NCBI GenBank assembly: GCA_944332205.1
Contig: CALVJN010000003.1
Coordinates: forward strand, 1 to 64,000
Source: an uncultured Bacilli bacterium
GTDB taxonomy: Bacteria > Bacillota_I > Bacilli_A > RF39 > UBA660
Direction: 5' to 3'
Length of the DNA: 64,000 nt
Under the pieces are notes generated by a model, which worked only from the letters and a program-made list of their open reading frames with translations, was not told the origin of the DNA and ran no database searches. The first letter of the stretch is position 1. Each line of letters opens with the position of its first letter. Positions 9,306-16,467 of this stretch are shown here, piece after piece. A program made the translations under genes and the position numbers.

Positions 9306-10334
9306 TTATTTAATTTCAAAATTTAAATTAGAAGTCATTTTTTTTACTAAATTGTAACTGTTAGCATGACTACAATGGGCTTTCCAAGAATTAAAGCTTA
9401 ATTGTACTTTTTTAAAATCTAATTTTTTACTATTAAATAATTTATTCCATTTATTAATCTTTCTTTTTATATCTTTTTTACATCTTTTCCTAACTAAAAT
9501 ATGAGTTTCATAAATTTTATAACCACAAAAATCAACACCTAATTTATTAGGAAAATAATTAGACTTTTTATTAAGCGTCAAATTTAACTTTTCATCAAGA
9601 AATTTTATAATTATATTATACATAAGCAAAGATTCTTTTTTGTCTTTTAAAAGCAATACAAAATCATCCATATATCTTATATAATATTTAACTTTTATCT
9701 TTTCTTTAAGATAATGATCTAACTCATTCAAATAAATATTAGCAAAAAACTGACTAGTATAATTTCCAATTGGTATTCCTATACTACTATCATTATCACT
9801 TACTAATAACGTTTTTGTAAAATTTAAAAGGTATGAATCCTTTATGTATTTTTCCAATATTTTTAAAAGTAAATTATTATCAATACTATAAAAAAATTTT
9901 TTAATATCACATTTTAAAATATAATAATTTCCATATTTTCTTTTCATAATACGCATATACTTTTGTAATTTTAATACTGCTTTGTGATTTCCTCTGTTTT
10001 CAATACATGCATATGAATCTATTATAAACCGTGGAATAATATAAGGTTTTATAAATTCTTCAATATACCATTGATGAACAATCCTATCTTTATATGGTAA
10101 AGACTTTATTATTCTTTCTTTTGGATATTTAACTATAAATTCTCTATATTTCCCCAATTTGTATTTTCCTTGTTTAATTTCACACATTAAATTAATAATA
10201 TTACTTTCTAAATCTAATTCAAACAAAAGGACTTCTTTTTTATTAGCCTTAGCCTTTTTAGCTCTTTTATGTGCATCTAAAAAATATATATAAGAAAGTT
10301 TGTCAAAAAACACATTTTTTATTGTCTTGGGCAT
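9306..10334 (-). CDS. DGR reverse transcriptase
   Basis: A 342-residue reverse transcriptase of the diversity-generating retroelement clade. The catalytic YMDD lies at residues 221-224. Motif 4 reads IGIPIGNYTSQFFAN, with the Ser194-Gln195 pair that marks DGR enzymes. Motif 3 holds KCDIKKFFYSID, and the first Asp there is the other metal ligand. RDxxVHQW and RFIxDSYAC segments are also typical. With Avd, it copies the TR transcript into cDNA with errors at adenines, which then replaces the VR. The start overlaps the avd end by 16 bases, so translation is probably coupled. There is no maturase or nuclease domain, ruling out a group II intron. Confidence 0.96.
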   Translation of the reverse strand: MPKTIKNVFFDKLSYIYFLDAHKRAKKAKANKKEVLLFELDLESNIINLMCEIKQGKYKLGKYREFIVKYPKERIIKSLPYKDRIVHQWYIEEFIKPYIIPRFIIDSYACIENRGNHKAVLKLQKYMRIMKRKYGNYYILKCDIKKFFYSIDNNLLLKILEKYIKDSYLLNFTKTLLVSDNDSSIGIPIGNYTSQFFANIYLNELDHYLKEKIKVKYYIRYMDDFVLLLKDKKESLLMYNIIIKFLDEKLNLTLNKKSNYFPNKLGVDFCGYKIYETHILVRKRCKKDIKRKINKWNKLFNSKKLDFKKVQLSFNSWKAHCSHANSYNLVKKMTSNLNFEIK

Positions 10335-10675
10335 TTACTAATCCAACCACCTAGTAAATTTCCAATATTACATATCTTTTTACTCCATGCATAATAATTT
10401 TTAATTGAAATATATTTTTTCTTATAAGATACACGAATTAATACTTTTTGCATTTTTAAAATGATATCTAATCTATTCAAATTAATTAATTTTGTCTTAT
10501 AATCATATTCTTTAAACGCCGATAAAATACATTTCATTCCATCATAAGTATTATTTTTAATCTGCGTAACTAATGATAATTTAACACTCTTAGGGTATTT
10601 TTCAGTAATAGATTCTACATAGTATATTAACTCTAAATACTGTTTATATATAATTAAATCTTCAACTTCTTTCAT
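10319..10675 (-). CDS. avd: DGR accessory variability determinant (Avd-like)
   Basis: A small, basic, mostly helical protein of 118 residues matching the four-helix-bundle Avd type. Typical elements are the long N-terminal helix (KQYLELIYYVESITEKYPK), a second helix after KLSLVTQI, and a C-terminal helix near YAWSKKICNIGNLLGGW. In known DGRs, Avd forms a pentameric barrel, binds the reverse transcriptase and the TR RNA, and is needed for cDNA synthesis. Ribosome binding site AAAGGAG lies inside the end of the upstream gene, with a 14-base overlap. Its position between the accessory gene and the reverse transcriptase supports the call. Confidence 0.88.
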   Translation of the reverse strand: MKEVEDLIIYKQYLELIYYVESITEKYPKSVKLSLVTQIKNNTYDGMKCILSAFKEYDYKTKLINLNRLDIILKMQKVLIRVSYKKKYISIKNYYAWSKKICNIGNLLGGWISKCPRQ

Positions 10676-11045
10676 TTATTTTCTCCTTTAATTCAAATAA
10701 AAAATTCATAGCTTGGATTGGGGTTAAATCGTTTAAATTAATATTTTTAATCATAGTAATAATATCATAATCTTTATAATTACAATTAATATCTTCATAA
10801 TTTTCAATAATTTCAATATTCAAATTATGATTATTAAAAACATGCATGTATTGTTCTTTAGAACAAACAGGAAAGCCACATTTATAAACATCTTTTGAAA
10901 ATAAAGTCTTTTTCAAAACAACATATTCATTTATATAATCACAATCATCTTTCAAAAATATATAAAAGTTACCATTCCGAAACAAATATAATTTATTTTT
11001 ATCCTTATTTTTTAATGCTAAATATTTTTCATAAATTTTACTCAT
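10662..11045 (-). CDS. MutS-like DGR accessory protein (mismatch-recognition domain only)
   Basis: A 127-residue protein whose first 80 residues resemble MutS domain I: YEKYLALKNK, LYLFRNGNFYIFL, a VLKKTL strand and a CGFPVCSKEQY turn. The last 25 residues (NLNDLTPIQAMNFLFELKEK) resemble the C-terminal tail of bacterial MutS. Lever, clamp and ATPase domains are absent. The DNA-probing Phe-Tyr-Glu motif of MutS reads Phe27-Tyr28-Ile29 here, so the mismatch-contacting Glu is lost. MutS-like accessory genes have been reported with other DGRs. The ribosome binding site is AAGGAG, and the gene heads the operon with avd and the reverse transcriptase. Confidence 0.72.
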   Translation of the reverse strand: MSKIYEKYLALKNKDKNKLYLFRNGNFYIFLKDDCDYINEYVVLKKTLFSKDVYKCGFPVCSKEQYMHVFNNHNLNIEIIENYEDINCNYKDYDIITMIKNINLNDLTPIQAMNFLFELKEKINERS

Positions 11046-11063
11046 AATACTCCTTAAATAGAA

Positions 11064-11089
11064 AAGCAGTACAAAAAAACGTACTGCTT
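11064..11089 (-). promoter_or_regulatory. hairpin between TR and the DGR operon
   Basis: A 9-bp perfect stem AAGCAGTAC/GTACTGCTT with an 8-nt loop. On the minus strand it is followed by TTTC and then the ribosome binding site of the MutS-like gene. It could be a weak terminator or attenuator separating TR RNA from mRNA, or a structured part of the TR-downstream spacer that primes cDNA synthesis in other DGRs. Confidence 0.5.
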
Positions 11090-11252
11090 AATTCCATAAC
11101 ATATAGAATTCAAAAAAATTTACTAACCATATGCTATTGTTTAAATTTTCTTTCATTACTGAAAAGGAATTAGATTTCTATGATAAATGCAAAATTATAA
11201 TCCGTAAATTATAATAATTTAAGCAAGTCATAAAAACTATATATCATAGTAT

Positions 11253-11391
11253 GCACAACACCAAGCGGAAAGAAATGTTGCTGTTAGCATGCCCGTTGTT
11301 GTTGTTGAAATAGAACGCACCAGCTCCAGAACCGTTGTTATAGTTGCCCCCACGGTTGAACCAAGGGTTGCTAGAGTTAACAAACCAAGAG
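11253..11391 (-). repeat. DGR template repeat (TR)
   Basis: A 139-base non-coding copy of the end of the target gene. It aligns with the VR at a constant offset of 353 bases and no gaps. In the sense direction it is rich in AAC codons (12), the usual DGR design because adenine-directed changes there can reach many amino acids. It has 31 adenines, 13 of which differ in the VR; all 108 other positions are identical. The open frame covering it is a by-product. It lies between the target and the operon, on the same strand as both. Confidence 0.96.
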
Positions 11392-11431
11392 AACCAAAAG
11401 AAAGAAAAAAAGTTATCAATCTAATCCCTAC

Positions 11432-11458
11432 ATTATATATATAATATAATAATGCCAA
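11432..11458 (-). promoter_or_regulatory. candidate promoter for TR RNA
   Basis: On the minus strand TTGGCA (11453-11458), a 15-base spacer and a consensus TATAAT (11432-11437). The predicted start near 11425 is about 34 bases before the TR. It lies just after the target gene terminator, so TR RNA can be made independently of the target mRNA. The spacer is short, so this is tentative. Confidence 0.5.
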
Positions 11459-11460
11459 AA

Positions 11461-11499
11461 TTTAAAAATGCCAATTGCCAAAAAGGGAGCAATTGGCAT
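11461..11499 (-). terminator. terminator of the DGR target gene
   Basis: An 11-bp perfect stem (ATGCCAATTGC with GCAATTGGCAT) and 10-nt loop, followed on the minus strand by TTTTTAAATTTT. It separates the target mRNA from the TR. Part of the stem (CAATTGGCATAAT) recurs after the second pilin-like gene. Confidence 0.8.
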
Positions 11500-11577
11500 A
11501 ATTAAAATACTCTTCTACTATTAAATCTGTCTATCTATATATTTTGTTTATTTATTAAACCACAAAGATCAGGGTTA

Positions 11578-11601
11578 AGTTTTTCCACAAGCGGAAAAAC
11601 T
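11578..11601 (-). promoter_or_regulatory. inverted repeat directly after the VR
   Basis: A 9-bp stem (11578-11586 with 11593-11601) and 6-nt loop that begins in the stop codon of the target gene, 4 bases past the VR. Known DGRs carry a short hairpin or cruciform at this place that increases homing into the VR. The downstream bases are not T-rich enough for a terminator, and a proper terminator follows further on. Confidence 0.7.
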
Positions 11602-13558
11602 ATAGGCACAACACCAAGCGGAAAGAAATGTAGCCGTTAGCATGCCCGTTGACGTTGCTGAAACAGAACGCACCAGCTCCAGAACCGCTGCTACAGCTGC
11701 CCCCACGGCCGAACCAAGGGTTGCTAGAGTCAACAAACCAAGAGCTATCACCATACCATGAACTTATTAATCTATTGCATATTCCGGTTTCTCCACACTG
11801 TTCTGTTGGTCCTGTTGTCTGAATAGTCCCAAACGGTCCCATCTCTCCTGTTGCATCTCCTAGTATTCTATTTTTCTTATTTCCATTACTGTTTACTTTA
11901 TAACTATCATAATATTTGCTACTAGGTAAGTTTATACCATTTGTTATACTTGTTATACTACTATCTACTCCTGATACTAAATTATCTCCAGTTGTATCAC
12001 ATGTTGGGCATCCTAATGTTCCATTAAATCCTGAATTATATATATTATGTCTTCCTGATAATGGTAATCCATTATTATCTACTTGTACTCCCATCACATA
12101 TTCATGGGCTCCTCCTGACATATCATATACTCCTGTTATATTTCCTGTTGTACTTGCTAAATATCCGACTGTTGTATTATATGCTTGAGTTACACTACTA
12201 CTTGTTCCATAATCTTTATATTCTGGCCAGTCTACTGTCGGTTCAGATACCGAAGCATATCCTGTTTTATAACTAGAATTATTGTTTATTCTTATTTCGT
12301 CACTTATTCCATATATAGAATGTGATAAATATGCTACTGCTCCCCATTCTGTATTCTTCATCATATGAGATTCTAACTCTCTTTGGTAGTTATAACTTAC
12401 TGTAAAAGCATTTGCTACTTGAATATTTCGCCAACTATAGACATTTGGTTTTACTATTACTTTATCTACTTCTGTTGTATTCTTGCTTGCTCCAGATGCA
12501 CTTGTTGCTCCATCATATCCTGTCTCAAACTTTCCTACCCACATCCCATTTACATCAAAACTAGTAAATGCTGGATGCGTTAACCATTCTCCATTACTAC
12601 TTCCATTTGATGGGCTTATACTTTTACTCTCAAACTCTATTTCTATTTCATGTACTACACTTTCATCTACACCACTACTTGATACATTATCTACATTCCA
12701 TAACTTATATCTATATCTTGGTATCCATACAAAATAACTCTCTATTTCTTCTTCTGGTATTACTTCTCCATTATTATAACTCTTACTTTCATCTTTTAAT
12801 ATTACGGCATTTGCCCATCTTTTCTCTTCATAACTATACCACTTAGTATTAGTATCTGCTTTCTTTACTGTTCCATCATTTTCTATTGTTATTGGTATTA
12901 AATTATTCTTTAATCTTGGATATGCTCCATTTAAAATACTCTCTTGATGCATTCCTATCATGTCCATTGATAGACTTCCATCTACATATCCTTTTTCTTC
13001 TATATTTACTGTTGCTAACATTTCTTCGGCATCATTTATATCACAGCTATCCTTTAATACTATAATCTTTTCTCTATCTCCTACACCAATATTTGTAGAT
13101 ATACTTGTTACATTATTTTCTATTCTATCGACATCTAATAAATCTTGATATGTTAAATATATTCCAGTATTTGTTTCATCTCTACTTGTCCAATAATAGT
13201 CATACCCTGTCCCATCATATGTTACTACTACATAATACTCTTCCCAGTCTCCATATGGACTTTTTCCTCCTTTTTCCATTGAAACACAACTTCCTGGTAT
13301 ATAATATGTTGCTTCTTTATCATAGACTGGTATTTCTGCTGCATTTATCTTATTTCTTACTCCATCTATATATCTTGATGCTGTTGTTATATAGGCACTC
13401 TTTCTTGATGATGATATATACTCTGTTACTGCTGGTATTGCTATTATCATTAATATTCCTAATATTATTATTACTGCTAATAGTTCTATTAAGGTAAAGC
13501 CTTTTACTTTAGTAAAATGCCCCCCCCTCGAATATTTGTTCGTATTTATATTATTCAT
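11600..13558 (-). CDS. DGR target: type IV pilin-like protein with variable C-type-lectin/FGE-like domain
   Basis: A 652-residue protein in three parts. (1) A prepilin signal: a 20-residue leader ending in Lys-Gly, then FTLIELLAVIIIL with Glu at mature position 5, the class III signal cleaved and methylated by prepilin peptidase. (2) A pilin-like region to about residue 185, nearly identical to the gene at 60.6 kb. (3) A large domain of C-type-lectin/formylglycine-enzyme type with FVWIPRYRYKLW and GGAHEYVMG (about 474-484). The last 46 residues (606-651) are the VR. The ATG at 13558 follows AAGGT. Codons 11-13 lie in a run of eight G, suggesting on/off switching. Likely a surface-displayed binding protein with a diversified tip; the ligand is unknown. 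Confidence 0.93.
   Translation of the reverse strand: MNNINTNKYSRGGHFTKVKGFTLIELLAVIIILGILMIIAIPAVTEYISSSRKSAYITTASRYIDGVRNKINAAEIPVYDKEATYYIPGSCVSMEKGGKSPYGDWEEYYVVVTYDGTGYDYYWTSRDETNTGIYLTYQDLLDVDRIENNVTSISTNIGVGDREKIIVLKDSCDINDAEEMLATVNIEEKGYVDGSLSMDMIGMHQESILNGAYPRLKNNLIPITIENDGTVKKADTNTKWYSYEEKRWANAVILKDESKSYNNGEVIPEEEIESYFVWIPRYRYKLWNVDNVSSSGVDESVVHEIEIEFESKSISPSNGSSNGEWLTHPAFTSFDVNGMWVGKFETGYDGATSASGASKNTTEVDKVIVKPNVYSWRNIQVANAFTVSYNYQRELESHMMKNTEWGAVAYLSHSIYGISDEIRINNNSSYKTGYASVSEPTVDWPEYKDYGTSSSVTQAYNTTVGYLASTTGNITGVYDMSGGAHEYVMGVQVDNNGLPLSGRHNIYNSGFNGTLGCPTCDTTGDNLVSGVDSSITSITNGINLPSSKYYDSYKVNSNGNKKNRILGDATGEMGPFGTIQTTGPTEQCGETGICNRLISSWYGDSSWFVDSSNPWFGRGGSCSSGSGAGAFCFSNVNGHANGYISFRLVLCL
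11606..11744 (-). repeat. DGR variable repeat (VR)
   Basis: The last 139 coding bases but six of the target gene. Against the TR it has 13 substitutions, every one at a template adenine (sense strand): 11 A to G and 2 A to T, changing 11 residues. Changes include Asn to Ser, Asp, Gly, Val and Tyr, and two Tyr to Cys. The distal 26 bases next to the stop (11606-11631) are invariant and should act as the initiation-of-mutagenic-homing region. The bases right after it (CTATAG against ATACTATG in the TR) differ, as expected for IMH versus IMH*. Confidence 0.96.
13021..13500 (-). repeat. pilin N-terminal module, copy 1
   Basis: About 480 bp encoding the prepilin helix and the following ~160 residues match 61580-62059 at a constant offset of 48559. 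Counting by hand gives about 31 mismatches (about 93% identity), fewest in the first 180 coding bases. Beyond 13021 the two genes diverge into unrelated domains. Confidence 0.92.
13520..13527 (-). repeat. G8 homopolymer in the target gene leader
   Basis: Eight consecutive G in the sense strand (C8 on the plus strand) at codons 11-13 of the DGR target, upstream of the prepilin cleavage site. Such runs are exceptional in DNA this AT-rich. No in-frame ATG, GTG or TTG lies between the run and the signal, so gain or loss of one G would abolish the protein. Confidence 0.85.
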
Positions 13559-13590
13559 ACTTTTACCTTCTTTCTATCTTATATACTATC

Positions 13591-13619
13591 ATTCTACTAT
13601 GTTTTAATTTAAATAGCAA
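13591..13619 (-). promoter_or_regulatory. promoter of the DGR target gene
   Basis: On the minus strand TTGCTA (13614-13619), a 17-base spacer and TAGAAT (13591-13596). The predicted start near 13584 is 26 bases before the ATG. Confidence 0.55.
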
Positions 13620-13630
13620 CTTTTTTTAAA

Positions 13631-13664
13631 CAAATTAAAAACTGTTAACTAATATGTTAACAGT
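13631..13664 (-). terminator. terminator after the small YtxH-like gene
   Basis: A 9-bp stem ACTGTTAAC/GTTAACAGT with a 6-nt loop, followed on the minus strand by TTTTTAATTT. Confidence 0.75.
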
Positions 13665-13686
13665 AAATCAAAATTATTTTGATTTT

Positions 13687-13842
13687 TTACATCATATTTT
13701 CAATCTTATTACTAGCTTTTTTAGTCATTTTTTCTATAGTGTTTTTCATATCATGAACACATTCTGGATTATATTTTTTATAAATCATCCAAGAAGCATA
13801 TCCAACACCCATTAATGCTAGTATTTTCCATGCCTTATCCAA
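13687..13842 (-). CDS. small single-helix protein (YtxH-like)
   Basis: A 51-residue protein starting at TTG 13842 with GAGGTG six bases upstream. The N-terminal part (KILALMGVGYASWMIYKKY) is one membrane helix followed by a charged amphipathic helix (NTIEKMTKKASNKIE). This layout resembles the small YtxH-type envelope proteins of Bacillota, but similarity is only in general form. It sits between recD2 and the DGR target with its own terminator. Confidence 0.6.
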   Translation of the reverse strand: MDKAWKILALMGVGYASWMIYKKYNPECVHDMKNTIEKMTKKASNKIENMM

Positions 13843-13906
13843 AAGATTCACCTCTTTAAAATATGATATGGTATTTTCATACCATTATTATTATGACTTA
13901 TTTTAT

Positions 13907-16090
13907 CTAATCTATGCTAAATTTTTTAATTAACTTTTCTTTTATAGAAGTTTTTCTAATATCTTGTAAATTATTTCTACTAGCAATTTTTAAAGCATCT
14001 ATATCTCCAAGTAAAATAAGATTTTTTTTAGCTCTAGTTATTGCTGTATAATAAAGCTTTCTATATAACATTTTATTATATCCTTTTACTACTGGCAAAA
14101 CAATAACATCAAATTCACTTCCTTGCGATTTGTGTATACTTATAGCATAACCAAGTTTAAATTTATTAAAATTGCTTGGTGTAAATTTTACTTGATTAGT
14201 ATCAAAATCAATTATAATTTCTTTATTATCAATTTTTGATATTATTCCAATATCACCATTAAAAATTCTTTCTTCTGGCATATTAACCAACTGTAATACT
14301 TTATCATTTTCTCTATAAGTAAATTCCCCTATTTGTATTTCTTTTTTATTATTAACTTTTGGATTAAAAATATTTTGTAAATATTTATTTATATTATCAA
14401 TTCCATTTAAACCTTTATACATCGGTGCTAACACTTGAAAATTTCTAAAATCATAATTTTTATATTTTAAACAAATACTTCCTATTTTTTCCAAGATATT
14501 ATCTTTTGTATCCATAAATGTTAAATCATCACTTATATTTATAACTGATTCATCAACTATTCCATTATTAACATCATGTGCAATAGTAATTATATTTGAA
14601 TCATCACCTTGTCTGTAAAGCTTTTTTAAGCTAATAACATTTAATAAATTAGATTCGATCAAATCTTTTAATAATTGTCCCGGTCCAACACTAGGTAATT
14701 GATTATAATCCCCTACCATTATAATCTTTGTATCTAACCTTAATCCTTTTAAAAGACTATTAAAAAGCGGTACATCCATCATACTTACTTCATCAATAAT
14801 AACTATTTTAGCATCACTTTTATTATACTCATTTATAGCAAATTTATCTAAATCCTTATTCCACTTTAAGAAACTATGTATTGTATAAGCAGGGAGTCTT
14901 GTCTTTTCAGCTAGTCTCTTACTAGCTCTACCTGTTGGTGCTAATAAAATCATTTCGTCATTCAATTTATCATAAGTTAGTTTATTGACATCTTTATATA
15001 AGTCAATTATCGATGATACAATAGTTGTCTTTCCAGTCCCAGGTCCACCAGTTATAATTAAAAAATTTTTCAAAATTGCATTTTTAATTGCTAACAATTG
15101 CTCATCATTGTAAACTATATTTTTATCTTTTTCAATTTGCCCTATATACTTATCAATATCATCAATTTTAAAATCTTCTTTTAATGAAAGATATTTTATT
15201 CTTCTCGTAATGTTCTCCTCAGCATCCCACATTGACATCAATAAATAATGATCTTCTTCTTTAACTATTTTTATATCCAATATAAGTTCATTTAAAAATT
15301 CAATAAAATCTTCTTCAATAATATTATTTCCTAAAAACATTATTGTATATTTATATATTTCTTCTATATTTAAATAACAATGACCTAACGTATTACATAA
15401 TTCTTCCATTGTATATATAATAGCAGCTTTTACTCTTCTTTTATCACAACGTCCATAATCATGCTTTAATGCAATAGCATCTACTTTTTTAAACGTTATT
15501 TCCTTAATATCTTCTATTAACTTATAAAGATTTTCTTCTATTACTGAATTAGTATTTGCTTTATATTTATTATAAATAAGCATACTATCTTTTGTTAAAA
15601 ATCCTAATTCATTAAGATTTAATATAATATTATAACTAGAATCATACTCTAATAAAGTATTATGCAAAATATCTATTTGCTTTTTAGTAATTTGTGGAAT
15701 TAATAATAAATTGTCAGGATTATCTATTATAATTTTTAAAGCATCACTACCTAAAAAGTCAACTATTTTTTTTGCGGTTTTTTCTCCTATTCCCTTAAAT
15801 ATCCCACTTGCTAAAAACTCTATAATAGAATCTTTTTCCTCTGGCATAGCTCTATCAAAAAGTTCAACTGAAAACTGTTCACCATATTTTACGTGATTAA
15901 CAATATTTCCATAAAAAATATAAGTATCATAGTCATTAATATCGTGAAAATATCCAGTAAAAGATATTTGTTGATTTATTAAATATTCAAATTTATTCGA
16001 TGACTCTTTAATTTTAAAAGTACCAACTGTATATCCATTATCATTTTTATATATAATTTTTTTTACGTTCCCTTTTATATATTCATTCAT
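13907..16090 (-). CDS. recD2: RecD2-type ATP-dependent DNA helicase
   Basis: A 727-residue superfamily 1 helicase. The N-terminal region (about 1-320) carries the OB-like and helix-hairpin-helix part (GIGEKTAKKIVDFLG) found in RecD2 but not in RecBCD RecD. The motor follows: Walker A GGPGTGKTT, Walker B IIDEVSMMD, a GDYNQLPSVGPG motif, and the C-terminal SIHKSQGSEFD and YTAITRAKK motifs. RecD2 unwinds DNA 5' to 3' and helps replication forks and repair. ATG 16090 follows GAGGTG. Transcribed alone, convergent with nothing and divergent from the next gene. Confidence 0.95.
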   Translation of the reverse strand: MNEYIKGNVKKIIYKNDNGYTVGTFKIKESSNKFEYLINQQISFTGYFHDINDYDTYIFYGNIVNHVKYGEQFSVELFDRAMPEEKDSIIEFLASGIFKGIGEKTAKKIVDFLGSDALKIIIDNPDNLLLIPQITKKQIDILHNTLLEYDSSYNIILNLNELGFLTKDSMLIYNKYKANTNSVIEENLYKLIEDIKEITFKKVDAIALKHDYGRCDKRRVKAAIIYTMEELCNTLGHCYLNIEEIYKYTIMFLGNNIIEEDFIEFLNELILDIKIVKEEDHYLLMSMWDAEENITRRIKYLSLKEDFKIDDIDKYIGQIEKDKNIVYNDEQLLAIKNAILKNFLIITGGPGTGKTTIVSSIIDLYKDVNKLTYDKLNDEMILLAPTGRASKRLAEKTRLPAYTIHSFLKWNKDLDKFAINEYNKSDAKIVIIDEVSMMDVPLFNSLLKGLRLDTKIIMVGDYNQLPSVGPGQLLKDLIESNLLNVISLKKLYRQGDDSNIITIAHDVNNGIVDESVINISDDLTFMDTKDNILEKIGSICLKYKNYDFRNFQVLAPMYKGLNGIDNINKYLQNIFNPKVNNKKEIQIGEFTYRENDKVLQLVNMPEERIFNGDIGIISKIDNKEIIIDFDTNQVKFTPSNFNKFKLGYAISIHKSQGSEFDVIVLPVVKGYNKMLYRKLYYTAITRAKKNLILLGDIDALKIASRNNLQDIRKTSIKEKLIKKFSID

Positions 16091-16252
16091 TATACACCTC
16101 GAAACAATAGATAAAAATATTATAACACAGATAATAAAAATTAACTAAAATATAGTTGAAATTACAAAAACACAAAAAGAAATAATTAGGTCATATGTAG
16201 TAGCATTTTTGTCATTAACTAATAAACTATATTAGAAAAAGGAGGAATGAAT

Positions 16253-16411
16253 ATGTATTACTGTGGTGGAGGAAACTCTTGCACTCCAAATTTCCAAACA
16301 TGTCCTATGCCAATGCCATCTTGTGGATGTGGTAATAATTCTTCATATGCAATAGTTTTAGTTCTATTTATATTACTAGTAATTGTACTTGGATCTAGAT
16401 ATAATAGATAA
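16253..16411 (+). CDS. YjcZ-like small membrane protein
   Basis: A 52-residue protein with a Cys/Gly/Pro-rich N-terminus (seven... clustered CG and CP pairs within residues 4-27) and a C-terminal membrane helix SYAIVLVLFILLVIVLGS. The layout (glycine-rich head, then A-I-V-L-V-L-F-I-L-L helix) resembles the YjcZ family of small sporulation-associated proteins in Bacilli. It has an excellent ribosome binding site, AAAGGAGGAA, 7 bases before the ATG. Function in a lineage that may not sporulate is open. Confidence 0.7.
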   Translation: MYYCGGGNSCTPNFQTCPMPMPSCGCGNNSSYAIVLVLFILLVIVLGSRYNR

Positions 16412-16467
16412 ATATATCTTTAAAAATTAATTAAATCGTGATAAAATATCTACGTTGAGGTGATAAC

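Noticed and set aside
9306-10334. Group II intron or retron reverse transcriptase.
   Set aside because: There is no maturase or HNH domain and no msr/msd-like RNA. The SQ motif 4 and the adjacent TR, VR and Avd fit a DGR.
11237-11458. An open frame of 73 codons across the template repeat, ending in coding-like sequence.
   Set aside because: It exists because the TR copies the end of the target gene; it has no ribosome binding site and runs back through the TR promoter. It is a non-coding template.
11916-13497. Several plus-strand open frames of 60-130 codons opposite the DGR target.
   Set aside because: They are shadows of the minus-strand gene with low-complexity, hydrophobic Leu/Tyr/His composition and no start signals. 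The same kind appears opposite the second pilin-like gene.
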